This document shows positions 1-8,628 of a stretch of 64,000 nt of DNA, one piece after another. The position numbers were made by a program, and so were the translations under genes. Position 1 is the stretch's first letter; each line of letters starts with the position of its first letter. The notes under the pieces were generated by a model. It was given only the letters and a program-made list of their open reading frames with translations. It was not told the DNA's origin and made no database searches. This DNA is from Paraburkholderia unamae (lineage in GTDB: Bacteria > Pseudomonadota > Gammaproteobacteria > Burkholderiales > Burkholderiaceae), in the NCBI RefSeq assembly GCF_003268775.1, contig NZ_QLSU01000004.1:1-64000 (forward strand), in the 5' to 3' direction.

Positions 1-404
1 CGGCGCAGGATGGCTGCGAGAATGTCCGGCGTGCTCTGGTGCTGGTAGTTGCCGGTGTTCATGACGGCTTCGAGCCGTCCGAAATGCGACTTGAGCACAA
101 TCTGGTACTTCGTAAAATCCTTCGTCGTTTGAACCGTCGAGAAGCGCTCGATGAAGCCCGAAAAGCGCCGCGTGGTCCCGTCATCGGCCTTGATGCTGAA
201 GACCGCGTCACGGCTCAGGAAGTCGGCGCGCAATAACTGCTGCGGGTGGGTTAGCTCAATCTGGACGATGTTGGGTTCGCCCATCTTTTCGGTGGCCGTG
301 AAAGACACGACCGAGAATTGCGCCGCGCTGTCAGTACCAGGTACCGCCAGGTGGCAAGACTGGCGCCCCGAGATATTTTCAGGCAGTAGATCAAGCTCGA
401 TCAT
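1..404 (-). CDS. vgrG: VgrG (TssI) type VI secretion spike protein, N-terminal part, runs off the left edge
   Basis: The minus strand reads open for 134 codons from ATG at 404 to the window edge, preceded by a GGGAG ribosome site six bases upstream. The translation has the character of a VgrG N-terminal (gp27-like) domain: an early stretch about matching, fusing or filling the first beta-barrel (QFSVVSFTATE), then the RRFSGFIERFS segment followed by YQIVLKSHFGRLEAV and the DILAAIL helix that families of Rhs/Vgr proteins share. VgrG trimers form the puncture tip of the type VI secretion tube and carry effectors. Only the first fifth or so of the usual 600-900 residues is present, so effector extension and paralogue cannot be judged. 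No other T6SS gene lies in the window; many Burkholderia genomes carry orphan vgrG islands. Confidence 0.75.
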   Translation of the reverse strand, partial: MIELDLLPENISGRQSCHLAVPGTDSAAQFSVVSFTATEKMGEPNIVQIELTHPQQLLRADFLSRDAVFSIKADDGTTRRFSGFIERFSTVQTTKDFTKYQIVLKSHFGRLEAVMNTGNYQHQSTPDILAAILR

Positions 405-1438
405 GCGATCTCCCGGATCAAATTAATGTGCTCAATGGCACCACGAGCCGGTTTCCATCGACATGGGATGAATCTGAAATTCGCATGCGCATCGGATAAA
501 GCTCGGTCCGCCTGACGCACGGCATAATTTCAATTTCAACATCACATAGTTATACTAATAACGTCGTATTGATGAACGTGCAGCAAGTGACTTGTTACCT
601 GCTGCCCTCTCAGCGAGATTGCGCACTTTCGATGAATGCGAGGCCAACATCTGCTTCACTGCTGACCAGCAGGTCGCGCTCGACCTGTGGCCTGTTTGAG
701 CTTTACCCTCTCCTCTGCGACAGCCCTTTTCTGGCCTGCGCGGATCGCCACCGCGCTCGATATGCAGTTTTGTTTCATCGAATTTCGCGCGGATGCTTTC
801 CAGCGTGTCACGCGGTTACGCATCGAACGGCATCTCGCGCGCAGTGCTGTAGGAGCGGTAACTTCAGGATTCCGTCTCGTCGATGGTTTGAAAGCGCGTT
901 CACCCACGATATTCCCGACAGCACACCAACGGCATCTCAATCCTGCAAACAACCGGAAGCCATACGCGCAGCGCCACGACATTGTCCACAGATTTTGTTG
1001 GCAGCCCTGTGCGTAACCCTTGGAAGACCGCACCAAGTCCTTGATGCGATTCGGTTAACGCACACCGTCCCCGATCGCGGCAAACCGATCAGAAAGCGGC
1101 CAAATAGCAGCCCCATCGCACCGACCTTTTCCACAGTTTTTGTTGGCAGCCCTGTGCACAACTTCTGGACAGCGAACCTAAGTCCCTGATCGCAAACATC
1201 AATCAACCGCGCGACAGAGAAGTTGCACGTTTCGAAGGCAGCGAAGTTTTCCACAGATGAAGTGGAAAACTCTGTGCATACGCCCCCCAACATCCCGCCC
1301 AATCCATTGATAGCACAACGGATTTTCGCGCTGCCCGCACTTCGCACCCGCCTGCCCAATTCCCTAAAGTCCGTAAGGAAATTGCCGTTAACGGTCACTA
1401 TGTTGTTGGGTCTCAGGCGGCCCCATCGAAGGAATCTC
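405..1438. other. Gene-free stretch between vgrG and the chemoreceptor
   Basis: About 1 kb with no coding region I can support. Reading frames here have poor codon bias, no convincing ribosome sites and no recognisable domain. It is visibly less GC-rich than its neighbours around 440-600. It contains the vgrG promoter side and the repeated block listed separately. Confidence 0.6.
983..1280. repeat. Imperfect tandem repeat with CCACAG...CTGTG ends (two long copies, one short)
   Basis: A block at 983-1048 (TCCACAGATTTTGTTGGCAG, then CCCTGTGC, then AAGTCC-TTGATGCGA) recurs at 1128-1193 with few changes. A shorter third element at 1247-1276 reads TTTTCCACAGATGAAGTGG followed by AAAACTCTGTGCAT. 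All three begin with a TCCACAG and end with CTGTGC, so each can fold on itself, and each start resembles the DnaA/TTTTCCACA type of site. Spacing of the long copies is 145 bp. Function unknown. Confidence 0.6.
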
Positions 1439-3094
1439 ATGCGCAACAATCAGCCCGTCACGCAGCAGGAATTCGACTATCCCGCTTCGCAGATGCTCGT
1501 CTCGGCCACCGACCTCAAGGGCCGCATTCAGTACTGCAATCCCGCGTTCATCGCGGTGTCCGGCTTTACGAAAGAAGAACTGATCGGCAAGGCGCACAAC
1601 ATCATTCGCCATCCCGACATGCCGGCCGAGGCGTTCGCCGATCTGTGGGACACCGTTCGCGAAGGGCGCCCCTGGACCGCGCTCGTCAAGAACCGCCGCA
1701 AGACCGGCGACCACTACTGGGTACGCGCGAACGTCACGCCCGTGTCCGAGCAGGGCACCGTGGTCGGCTATCTGAGCGTGCGCGTGAAGCCCACGCGCGA
1801 AGAAATCCGCAATGCCGAAGCGCTGTACGCGCAAATGCGCGAAGGCCGTCTGCACGGCGTGCGTCTGCGTCACGGCGCGGTGGTCCGCACGGGCGTGATC
1901 GGCGCGCTTCAGTCGCTGCTGCGCGTGCCCATCGCCACGCGCATCGCCTTCGGCTACGGCGCGGTACCCGCCGTCTTTGCCGCAACCGGCTTCGCGGCCT
2001 GGCAAGGTCTGCCGCCGCTGCCGTTCTGGGCTGCGTTCGGCGCGGCCTGCGTCTGCGCGGTCGGGGCCTGGCGTCTCACCACGCGGCACCTGGGCGAGCC
2101 GCTCGCGCAAATGACCACGGCCTCCACGCGCATGGCCGCCGGCGACCTCACGGCCACGCTCGCGATCGCCACCAACGACGATCTCGGCGACGTGCTCCAG
2201 GCGCTCAACCAGCTTCAGGCCAATCTCACCGCGATCGTGTTCGACGTGCGCTCGCAGATCGACGGCATGCTCGACGCGGCGCACGAAATCTCCAGCGGCA
2301 ATCTCGATCTCTCGCGCCGCACCGAGATGCAGGCGGCGTCGCTCGAGGAAACCGCCGCCACGATGGATCAGCTCACGACCACCGTGCAAGCCAACGCCGA
2401 CGCCAGCGCCCGCGCGCTCGACCTCGCGCGCGACGCCCAGTCAGCCGCCGCCGAAGGCGGCTCGATCGCGGCGCAGATGGAGCGCACGATGACCGGCATC
2501 ACCGACGCGTCGCGGCGCATCAGCGACATCACGGGCGTGATCGACGGCATCGCGTTCCAGACCAACATCCTTGCGCTGAACGCCGCCGTCGAGGCCGCGC
2601 GTGCCGGCGAGGCGGGCCGTTCGTTCGCCGTGGTGGCGGGCGAGGTGCGCATGCTCGCGCAGCGCTGCGCGGCTTCGGCCAAGGAGATCAAGCAGGTCGT
2701 GGACGCCAGCGTGCACGAGATCGCCGAGGGCACGCGGCTCGTGGGCAACACCACGGCGCAGATGCGCTCCATCGACGAAGCGGTCAGCCGCGTCTCGTCG
2801 ATCATCACCGAGGTCGCCAATGCGAGCGGCGAGCAGGCCGAAGGCATCCGCCAGGTCAACCAGGCCGTCGCGCATCTGGACAGCGCCACGCAGCAGAACG
2901 CCGCGCTCGTCGAGCAGGCGGCCGCCACGGCGCTGCGTCTGGCCGAGCAGGCCGACGTGCTCGACGAAGCCGTGCGCCTGTTCACCGTGGCGGGCGCCCA
3001 GGCGAGCGCGCGCGCCAAGCCCGCCCGCAACCCGGCGCGGCACGCCGCCGTGTCGAAGGCGCGGGCCGAAACGGCTGAGGAAATCGCCGCCTGA
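1439..3094 (+). CDS. PAS-domain methyl-accepting chemotaxis protein (Aer-like energy/redox taxis receptor)
   Basis: A 551-residue receptor. The start at 1439 follows an AAGGA five bases upstream and gives the N-terminus MRNNQPVTQQEFDYP typical of Aer homologues; an upstream in-frame extension lacks sense. Residues about 20-115 form a PAS domain with the Aer signature (YCNPAFIAVSGFTKEELIG, then IIRHPDMP). A hydrophobic pair follows around 170-215, then a HAMP region and a long cytoplasmic signalling domain whose hairpin tip reads IAFQTNILALNAAVEAARAG. This tip contacts CheA and CheW. No CheR-docking pentapeptide is present at the C-terminus (it ends AEEIAA). No che genes are adjacent. Family knowledge: Aer senses redox state through PAS-bound FAD; ligand here is inferred. 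Confidence 0.85.
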   Translation: MRNNQPVTQQEFDYPASQMLVSATDLKGRIQYCNPAFIAVSGFTKEELIGKAHNIIRHPDMPAEAFADLWDTVREGRPWTALVKNRRKTGDHYWVRANVTPVSEQGTVVGYLSVRVKPTREEIRNAEALYAQMREGRLHGVRLRHGAVVRTGVIGALQSLLRVPIATRIAFGYGAVPAVFAATGFAAWQGLPPLPFWAAFGAACVCAVGAWRLTTRHLGEPLAQMTTASTRMAAGDLTATLAIATNDDLGDVLQALNQLQANLTAIVFDVRSQIDGMLDAAHEISSGNLDLSRRTEMQAASLEETAATMDQLTTTVQANADASARALDLARDAQSAAAEGGSIAAQMERTMTGITDASRRISDITGVIDGIAFQTNILALNAAVEAARAGEAGRSFAVVAGEVRMLAQRCAASAKEIKQVVDASVHEIAEGTRLVGNTTAQMRSIDEAVSRVSSIITEVANASGEQAEGIRQVNQAVAHLDSATQQNAALVEQAAATALRLAEQADVLDEAVRLFTVAGAQASARAKPARNPARHAAVSKARAETAEEIAA

Positions 3095-3257
3095 GTAGCT
3101 TGAGTGGCCTGGGTGCCGCGTTGGCGCTGCGCCGGCGTGGCATTGGTCTGAGAGATCGGCGTTAGTCCCATCTCGACAGCGCCGCCCCCGGGCTGCACCA
3201 TGGAAACCGTCAGCAACCCGCACCTCGGCTTGCTGATCCGAGTAACAACGGCGTTTT

Positions 3258-3294
3258 AACGGCTCACCCGGCCTGCCCGGGCGGGCCGTTTTTT
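3258..3294 (+). terminator. Rho-independent terminator after the chemoreceptor
   Basis: Inverted repeat AACGGCTCACCCG (3258-3270) against CGGGCGGGCCGTT (3278-3290) with two mismatches and a short loop, followed by a run of six T. It sits 165 bp beyond the receptor stop codon. Confidence 0.7.
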
Positions 3295-3558
3295 CTTGGC
3301 GCGCGCGCCTTGCTCCCCGACCTTCGCGTGACGCCGCTTTGCGTCACAACCATGACAGTGGTGCAACGCGCAACGCATTTCGCATGGGTCGTTGCAGGGC
3401 GCGCAAAAATGGGCCGTCACGGCGGCGAGTCGCGTTACACTGGCCCAGGGTTGCGGCACGGCGATCCTGCTGTGTGCGTCTGCGCTCACTTGCAAAGACA
3501 CGCCGCGCGGGCGACCCCGTACAATGGCTCGACCACCCAACGCACGAGGACAACATCA

Positions 3559-3804
3559 ATGCGCACGACCGGGTCTTCCGGAAACATGACCCTGCTCACC
3601 GAGCATGACGACGCGACCGGACGCGAACTGCGTTCACTGCGCCTCGAATCGGCGGCCGACGGCAAAAGCCTCATGCTGATCGAAGTCGACGAGCGCAAAC
3701 CGGGCATTCATCGCGAAGTGCGTTACGAGATCACGCCGGCCGAGCTGATAGCGGCGATTCGCGCTCAAGGCGCGGAACTGCCGGGGGAATCGCACACGCG
3801 CTGA
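3559..3804 (+). CDS. Small hypothetical protein (81 aa)
   Basis: Starts at 3559 after a GAGGA ten bases upstream. The protein is acidic and soluble, with no signal peptide or membrane segment: a short polar N-terminus, then a compact alternating pattern (GRELRSLRLESAADGKSLM, LIEVDERKPGIHREVRYEI) suggestive of a small beta-rich fold, then TPAELIAAIRAQGAEL as a helix. I do not recognise the family. Codon use matches its neighbours, and both third-position GC bias and a plausible ribosome site support it being real. It stands alone between a terminator and a hairpin. Confidence 0.6.
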   Translation: MRTTGSSGNMTLLTEHDDATGRELRSLRLESAADGKSLMLIEVDERKPGIHREVRYEITPAELIAAIRAQGAELPGESHTR

Positions 3805-3929
3805 GCGCGGACTGGCGGCGAAGCGAGGCACGTGCGGTTGAGTCGCCTGCGGTTTCCGCGGCTACATAACCGTCTTGCATCGCATCGATGCCGCTTTCTG
3901 CCGCCTCGTTCCATTCCGGCGCTTTTTTC

Positions 3930-3957
3930 ACGGACTTGCCGCTTGCGGCAAGTCCGT
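3930..3957. other. Perfect 13-bp hairpin
   Basis: ACGGACTTGCCGC and its exact complement are separated by two bases. A run of T lies on the left (3923-3928) and none on the right, so it fits a classical terminator on neither strand. It lies between the 81-aa gene and the DedA gene. Confidence 0.55.
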
Positions 3958-4136
3958 TCTCGCGTGCTCAAGCACGATCGGTCGTGATGTGCCCACCCCG
4001 GCGGGCGTGTATCGCGCGCGTCGTTTTCATACGCACGTACGGGCGCGCTTGCACGCCTTCGAAATGCGTCCATAATCTTTACGTTACCCTCCTATCTTTC
4101 CCGTTCTCCGCTTAAAAGCGCAACGGAAGTAAGCCG

Positions 4137-5126
4137 ATGCTACATGACCTCATCGCGCAATACGGGCCTGCGCTGGTGTTCATCAATGTGCTTGCCGGAT
4201 CGCTAGGGCTGCCCGTGCCCGCGATGCCCGCGCTCGTGTTGTTCGGCGCGATGGCGGCCATGCATCCCGGTTCGATCGGCCAGCAGGTCGCGCCGGTGCT
4301 CGTGCTCGCCATCTTCGCCATGCTGATCGGCGACAGCGTGTGGTTTCTGGCCGGGCGTCTCTATGGCGGCAACACGCTCAAGACGCTCTGCAAGCTCTCG
4401 CTCTCGCGCGACACCTGCGTGAAAAAGACCGAGCGCTTTTTCGGCCGCTGGGGCGTGCGCGTGCTCGCCGTCGCCAAGTTCGTGCCGGGGCTTTCGCTCG
4501 TCTCCGTGCCGATGGCCGGCGCGATGGGCGTGCCCTACCGCCAGTTCGTGGGCTTCGACGGCATCGGCGCGGCGCTGTGGTCCGGCACGGGCCTCCTCAT
4601 CGGCGTGCTGTTCGCCCCGCAAATCGACATGCTGATGGGCGGCGCGAGCCGGCTTGGCCGCTTCGCCCTCGTCGTGGTGGCCGTGCTGCTGGTGCTCTAC
4701 GCGACCTACCGCTGGCAGCGCCGCCGCCAGCTCATCAAGAAGCTCGCGAATGCTCGCATCACGGTGGACGACCTCTACCATGCGATGGGCGCCAAGCCGC
4801 CGCCCGTGGTGTTCGATATCCGTTCCGAAGAAAAGCGCAAGCTCGATCCGTACATCATTCCGGGCGCGTTATTCGCCGACGAGCGCAAGCTCGAAGACAT
4901 CGTCGGCAAGTATCCGAACGACCAGAAGCTCGTGATCTACTGCTCGTGCCCCAATGAAATTTCCGCGGCCTGGATGGCGAAAAAGCTCGTCGAGGCCGGC
5001 TTTACCGATGTGGTGCCGCTACTCGGCGGTCTCGACGCGTGGCGCGACGCCGGCCGCACGCTCGAATCGCTCCAGCTGATGGCGCACAGCGAAGTCCCGG
5101 TCAACATCACGCCTAAAGCTGTCTGA
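4137..5126 (+). CDS. DedA-family membrane protein fused to a C-terminal rhodanese domain
   Basis: A 329-residue fusion. Residues 1-200 are a DedA/SNARE-associated membrane domain with several hydrophobic helices, the G-D-x2-W-F-L-A-G-R motif near 63-71 and the F-x-R-x-G pattern followed by VAKFVPGLS and PMAGAMGV, the region that in DedA/YqjA proteins carries essential charged residues. A basic linker (RWQRRRQLIKK) leads into a rhodanese domain at about 215-310: VVFDIRSEEKRK and an active-site loop YCSCPNEISA, with the persulfide cysteine expected in this loop. DedA proteins support lipid flipping and proton-motive-force homeostasis; rhodaneses transfer sulfane sulfur. The physiological link is not known. 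The fusion is seen in other beta-proteobacteria. It is followed 47 bp later by an oxidoreductase on the same strand. Confidence 0.85.
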   Translation: MLHDLIAQYGPALVFINVLAGSLGLPVPAMPALVLFGAMAAMHPGSIGQQVAPVLVLAIFAMLIGDSVWFLAGRLYGGNTLKTLCKLSLSRDTCVKKTERFFGRWGVRVLAVAKFVPGLSLVSVPMAGAMGVPYRQFVGFDGIGAALWSGTGLLIGVLFAPQIDMLMGGASRLGRFALVVVAVLLVLYATYRWQRRRQLIKKLANARITVDDLYHAMGAKPPPVVFDIRSEEKRKLDPYIIPGALFADERKLEDIVGKYPNDQKLVIYCSCPNEISAAWMAKKLVEAGFTDVVPLLGGLDAWRDAGRTLESLQLMAHSEVPVNITPKAV

Positions 5127-5172
5127 TCCGGGCGGCCCGCTCCCGAGCCGCCCGCACGAGGAGAACCGCCAG

Positions 5173-6918
5173 ATGGGCACGATCACCGAAGCCGAAGTTC
5201 CGGATTCCGCGGAACTTCCTTCCGCGAGCCGCCACTCCGACACGCAGCCGCAACCCGCCGAAGCGCCGTTCTCGACGCTTTCCTCGCGGCGCCACCAGAT
5301 GTTCCCCGAGCTCACCGACGACGAGATCGCGCGCCTCGCGCGCTTCGGCGAGCAACGCCACTATGCGGCGGGCGAACTGCTCTTTCGCACCGGCGAAACC
5401 GGCCCCGGCATGTTCGTGCTGCTCTCCGGTTCGGTCAAAGTATTCCAGCGCGACGGGCTGGGCCGCGAGCGGCTCATCGTCGAACATGGGCGCGGCCATT
5501 TTCTGGCCGAGGTGGGTCAGCTTTCGGGCGGCCCCGCGCTCGTGGACGGCCTGGCGCTCGAAAGCGTCGACGCCATCCTGATTCCCCCCGAGCAACTGCG
5601 CGCGGCCATCGTCGCCGAAGCCGAACTCGGCGAGCGCATCGTGCGTGCGCTGATCCTGCGCCGCGTCTCGCTGATCGAAAAAGGCGCGGGCGGCCCGATT
5701 CTCGTCGGCAAGCACGACGATCCCGCACTCGTTTCGCTGCAAGGCTTCCTCTCGCGCAACGGCCATCCGTATTCGGTGCTCGACGAGCGCGACGAAAGCA
5801 TGCTCCTGCTGATCGAGCGCTTCGCCGCGCGCTGCGAAGACCTGCCGCTCGTGATCTGCCCCGACGGGTCGGTGCTGCGTCATCCCAGTGCGCCCGAACT
5901 CGCCACCTGCCTCGGCATCCTGCCCGAGCTGGACGGCCAGCGCGTCTATGACGTCGCCGTGGTGGGCGCGGGTCCTGCTGGCCTCGCAACAGCGGTGTAC
6001 GCAGCGTCCGAAGGCCTTTCGGTGATCGTGCTCGATTCGCGCGCGCCGGGCGGCCAGGCGGGCGCAAGCTCGCGCATCGAGAACTACCTGGGCTTTCCCA
6101 CCGGCATCTCGGGCCAGGCGCTCGCGGGCCGCGCGTTCGTGCAGGCGCAGAAGTTCGGGGCGCACGTTGCGATTCCCGTATCGGTGCGCAAGCTGTACTG
6201 CGATGAGGAACCGCGCCGGCTCGAAACCTGTAGCGGCGACGTGCGCGCGCATACGGTCGTGATCGCGAGCGGCGCGGTGTACCGCAGGCCCGCCATCGAA
6301 GGGATCGATCGCTATACGGGGCGTGGCATCTACTACTGGGCCTCGCCGGTCGAGGCGAAGCTCTGCAAGCACGAGAACGTGGTGCTCGTGGGCGGCGGCA
6401 ATTCGGCGGGCCAGGCCATCGTCTATCTCTCCACGCACGTGCGTCAGATCGACGTGCTGATCCGCAAGGCGGGCTTCGAATCGACGATGTCGCGCTACCT
6501 GATCGACCGGATTGCCTCGCTTGCGAACGTGAGAGTGCACGGGCACAGCGAGATCGGCGGCCTGGGCGAGGATGCGAGCGGGCTGGCTTCGGTGCGTCTG
6601 AAGATGCCATGCCCGGAAGGCGTCGACCATTTCGATTCGCGGCACCTGTTCCTCTTCACGGGCGCCGACCCGAACACGGGCTGGCTGCGCGAATGCGGCG
6701 TGAAACTCGACCCGCACGGCTTCGTGCTGACCGGCGACAACGAGTCGTGCAGCCTCGCGACCTCGGTGGAAGGCGTCTATGCGATCGGCGACGCGCGCGC
6801 GGGCTCGACCAAGCGCGTGGCCGCGGCGGTGGGCGAAGGCGCGGCCGTGGTCGCGCAGATCCACCAGCGGCTCGCGACGACGCGGCCGGTGACGGTGGTT
6901 GCGGGCGTCCATGCGTGA
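5173..6918 (+). CDS. FAD-dependent thioredoxin-reductase-like oxidoreductase with N-terminal cyclic-nucleotide-binding domain
   Basis: A 581-residue, three-part protein. Residues about 40-150 form a cNMP-binding (CRP-like effector) domain (MFVLLSGSVKVFQRD, then LAEVGQLSGGPALVDG). Residues about 170-250 form a thioredoxin-like fold without a CxxC. From 257 on comes a low-molecular-weight thioredoxin-reductase module: VVGAGPAGLATAVYAASEG for FAD, VVLVGGGNSAGQA near 405 for NAD(P), and YAIGDARAGSTKR near 535. The redox CxxC of true thioredoxin reductase, expected just before the second nucleotide site, is replaced by YYWASPVEAKLC, so it cannot reduce thioredoxin in the usual way. A GGGCGGC/GCCGCCC hairpin lies in the 46-bp gap from the dedA-like gene, so the two may be cotranscribed. 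A GAGGAGA ribosome site precedes the start. Confidence 0.85.
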   Translation: MGTITEAEVPDSAELPSASRHSDTQPQPAEAPFSTLSSRRHQMFPELTDDEIARLARFGEQRHYAAGELLFRTGETGPGMFVLLSGSVKVFQRDGLGRERLIVEHGRGHFLAEVGQLSGGPALVDGLALESVDAILIPPEQLRAAIVAEAELGERIVRALILRRVSLIEKGAGGPILVGKHDDPALVSLQGFLSRNGHPYSVLDERDESMLLLIERFAARCEDLPLVICPDGSVLRHPSAPELATCLGILPELDGQRVYDVAVVGAGPAGLATAVYAASEGLSVIVLDSRAPGGQAGASSRIENYLGFPTGISGQALAGRAFVQAQKFGAHVAIPVSVRKLYCDEEPRRLETCSGDVRAHTVVIASGAVYRRPAIEGIDRYTGRGIYYWASPVEAKLCKHENVVLVGGGNSAGQAIVYLSTHVRQIDVLIRKAGFESTMSRYLIDRIASLANVRVHGHSEIGGLGEDASGLASVRLKMPCPEGVDHFDSRHLFLFTGADPNTGWLRECGVKLDPHGFVLTGDNESCSLATSVEGVYAIGDARAGSTKRVAAAVGEGAAVVAQIHQRLATTRPVTVVAGVHA

Positions 6919-8182
6919 GTGCAGCGCGGATAGTGCAGATGCAGCGTCCGGGACTGCCGACGCCCGTTCCTCGCTAACCCTGCCGCTCACGGCGGCGCGC
7001 ACGCTGCATCTCGCCGCGCAGGGCCTGCTCGCGCCGCCGCGCCGCAAGGCCACGAAAGACGACGTGCTCGACGCGATCCGCCGCATGGCGCAATTGCAGA
7101 TCGACACGATCCACGTGGTCGCGCGCAGTCCTTATTTCGTGCTGTTCAGCCGCATCGGCGCGTTCGAACCGGCCTGGCTCGACGCGCATCTCGCCGAAGG
7201 CCGCCTTTTCGAATACTGGTCGCACGAGGCGTGCTTCGTGCCGATCGAGGACTATGGGCTGCTGCGCCATCGCATGCTCGACCCTTCGGGCATGGGCTGG
7301 AAATACGCGGCCGACTGGCATACTCAATACCGCGACGAAATCGACGCGCTGCTCGAACGCATTCGCACCGAGGGCGCCGTGCGCTCCGCCGACTTCGCGC
7401 GCGCCGAGGGCGACAAGGGCAATGGCTGGTGGGACTGGAAGCCCGAGAAGCGGCACCTGGAAGTGCTGTTCGCAACCGGCGCGCTGATGGTGGCGGAGCG
7501 CCGCAACTTCCAGCGCGTGTACGACGTGGCCGAGCGCGTGCTGCCGAACTGGAGCGATGCACGCGACCTGCCCCCGCGCGCTCAGGCGGAACGCACGCTG
7601 CTTTTGCGCACATGCCGGGCGCTGGGCGTGATCCGTGCGGACTGGGCCGCCGACTACTACCGCCTGCCGCGCCGCCCTTACGTGGATGCGCTGCACGCGC
7701 TCGCCGACGCGGGCGAGTTGCTGCCGGTGCGTGTGGAAGGCTGGAAGCAAGATGCGTTCGTGCACCGCGACTTCGCCGCGCTGATCGGCGATGCGGCGAA
7801 CGGCACGCTCGCCTCCACGGCGACCACACTGCTCTCGCCGTTCGACCCGGTGGTGTGGGACCGCAAGCGCGCGGTGGCGCTGTTCGATTTCGACTACGCG
7901 ATCGAATGCTATCTGCCGGCTTCGAAACGCAAGTACGGTTATTTCGTACTGCCGATCTTGAACCGCGGACGATTGATCGGACGCATCGACGCGAAGGCGC
8001 ACAGGGCGCAGCAGGTGTTCGAGGTGAAGTCGCTGCATCTGGAGCCCGGCGTGCGCGTGAGCGGCCGTCTGGTGGCCGATCTACGCCGGGCGCTACAGCG
8101 TTGTGCGCAGTGGCACGGCACGCCGGAGCTGAGTATCCGCGCCGCGCCGGACGGCCTGGCGGCCGCCCTGCTGGCTGAGTGA
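6911..8182 (+). CDS. YcaQ-type winged-helix DNA glycosylase (interstrand crosslink repair)
   Basis: About 423 residues. The start ATG at 6911 overlaps the end of the oxidoreductase gene by eight bases, so translation is probably coupled. The protein matches the HTH_42/YcaQ family over its length: RRMAQLQIDTIHVVARSPYFVLFSRIG includes the Q-x-D catalytic motif (QID), and EYWSHEACFVPIEDYGLLRHRM is the conserved core. Family knowledge: E. coli YcaQ unhooks DNA interstrand crosslinks by base excision; Streptomyces AlkZ is a relative that protects against azinomycin. The C-terminal half (LLSPFDPVVWDRKRAVALFDFDY) is also typical. An in-frame start at 6899 would add four residues. I see no toxin or antibiotic genes nearby, so general repair is the simplest role. 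Confidence 0.85.
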   Translation: MRECSADSADAASGTADARSSLTLPLTAARTLHLAAQGLLAPPRRKATKDDVLDAIRRMAQLQIDTIHVVARSPYFVLFSRIGAFEPAWLDAHLAEGRLFEYWSHEACFVPIEDYGLLRHRMLDPSGMGWKYAADWHTQYRDEIDALLERIRTEGAVRSADFARAEGDKGNGWWDWKPEKRHLEVLFATGALMVAERRNFQRVYDVAERVLPNWSDARDLPPRAQAERTLLLRTCRALGVIRADWAADYYRLPRRPYVDALHALADAGELLPVRVEGWKQDAFVHRDFAALIGDAANGTLASTATTLLSPFDPVVWDRKRAVALFDFDYAIECYLPASKRKYGYFVLPILNRGRLIGRIDAKAHRAQQVFEVKSLHLEPGVRVSGRLVADLRRALQRCAQWHGTPELSIRAAPDGLAAALLAE

Positions 8183-8210
8183 AATGGCGGTGACGCTCTC
8201 CGTGCTCGAC

Positions 8211-8486
8211 TCAGTGCTCGAGTTTCGCGCGCAACTCGCGTGCCGCTTCGAGCAACCCTTCGTAGCCCGAACGCGCGTGCTGCGGCAGGTCGGGGTCGCC
8301 CACCAGCGCGCCCAGCGTTTCCACCAGGCTGAAGACGAGGCCCTTGGCCGCGCCCGCTGCGATCTTGCCGGATTTCACGCCTTCGTCGACGTGGGTGAAC
8401 GCAGCGTTCAGATGTTCCAGATCCGGTTGCGGCGCGCCGGCGCCAGGCTTTTGAGCGTCCTGCTTTTGCGTGTCGTCGCTCGTCAT
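8211..8486 (-). CDS. Small conserved hypothetical protein (91 aa)
   Basis: Starts at 8486 behind a good AGGGAG ribosome site; a longer frame to 8573 has an unlikely N-terminus. The first 25 residues are polar and disordered in character (TSDDTQKQDAQKPGAGAPQP), followed by a mostly helical region (LEHLNAAFTHVDEGVKSGKIAAGAAKGLVFSLVETLG). No signal peptide, cysteine or recognised motif. I do not know the family. It converges with the glycosylase gene, with 28 bp between stop codons. Confidence 0.6.
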   Translation of the reverse strand: MTSDDTQKQDAQKPGAGAPQPDLEHLNAAFTHVDEGVKSGKIAAGAAKGLVFSLVETLGALVGDPDLPQHARSGYEGLLEAARELRAKLEH

Positions 8487-8628
8487 GATGAACCCTATCT
8501 CCCTTGCTGAACAGTAGTCGAAAAAATCCTGCACTCGGTTTAAGTTATATACCCATCGCGTGCGTGCGTCCATTGAGGGCCGGACGGCTGCCGGCGCGCC
8601 CCGCCGCGAAAAGCCACACGAAGCGCAC

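Noticed and set aside
569..1189. Open frames of about 100-200 codons on both strands between vgrG and the chemoreceptor
   Set aside because: Composition, lack of ribosome sites and overlap with the repeated block argue against coding.
3930..3957. Perfect hairpin as a Rho-independent terminator
   Set aside because: The T run is on the wrong side for the plus strand, and no A run exists for the minus strand.
5113..7107. Long open frame on the minus strand (over 600 codons)
   Set aside because: It is antisense to the cNMP/oxidoreductase gene, rich in Arg and Ala, and has no domain. GC-rich codon bias produces such shadows opposite many genes here (also at 12573-14024, 22165-23907, 25023-26174, 26366-27961 and 30384-31769).
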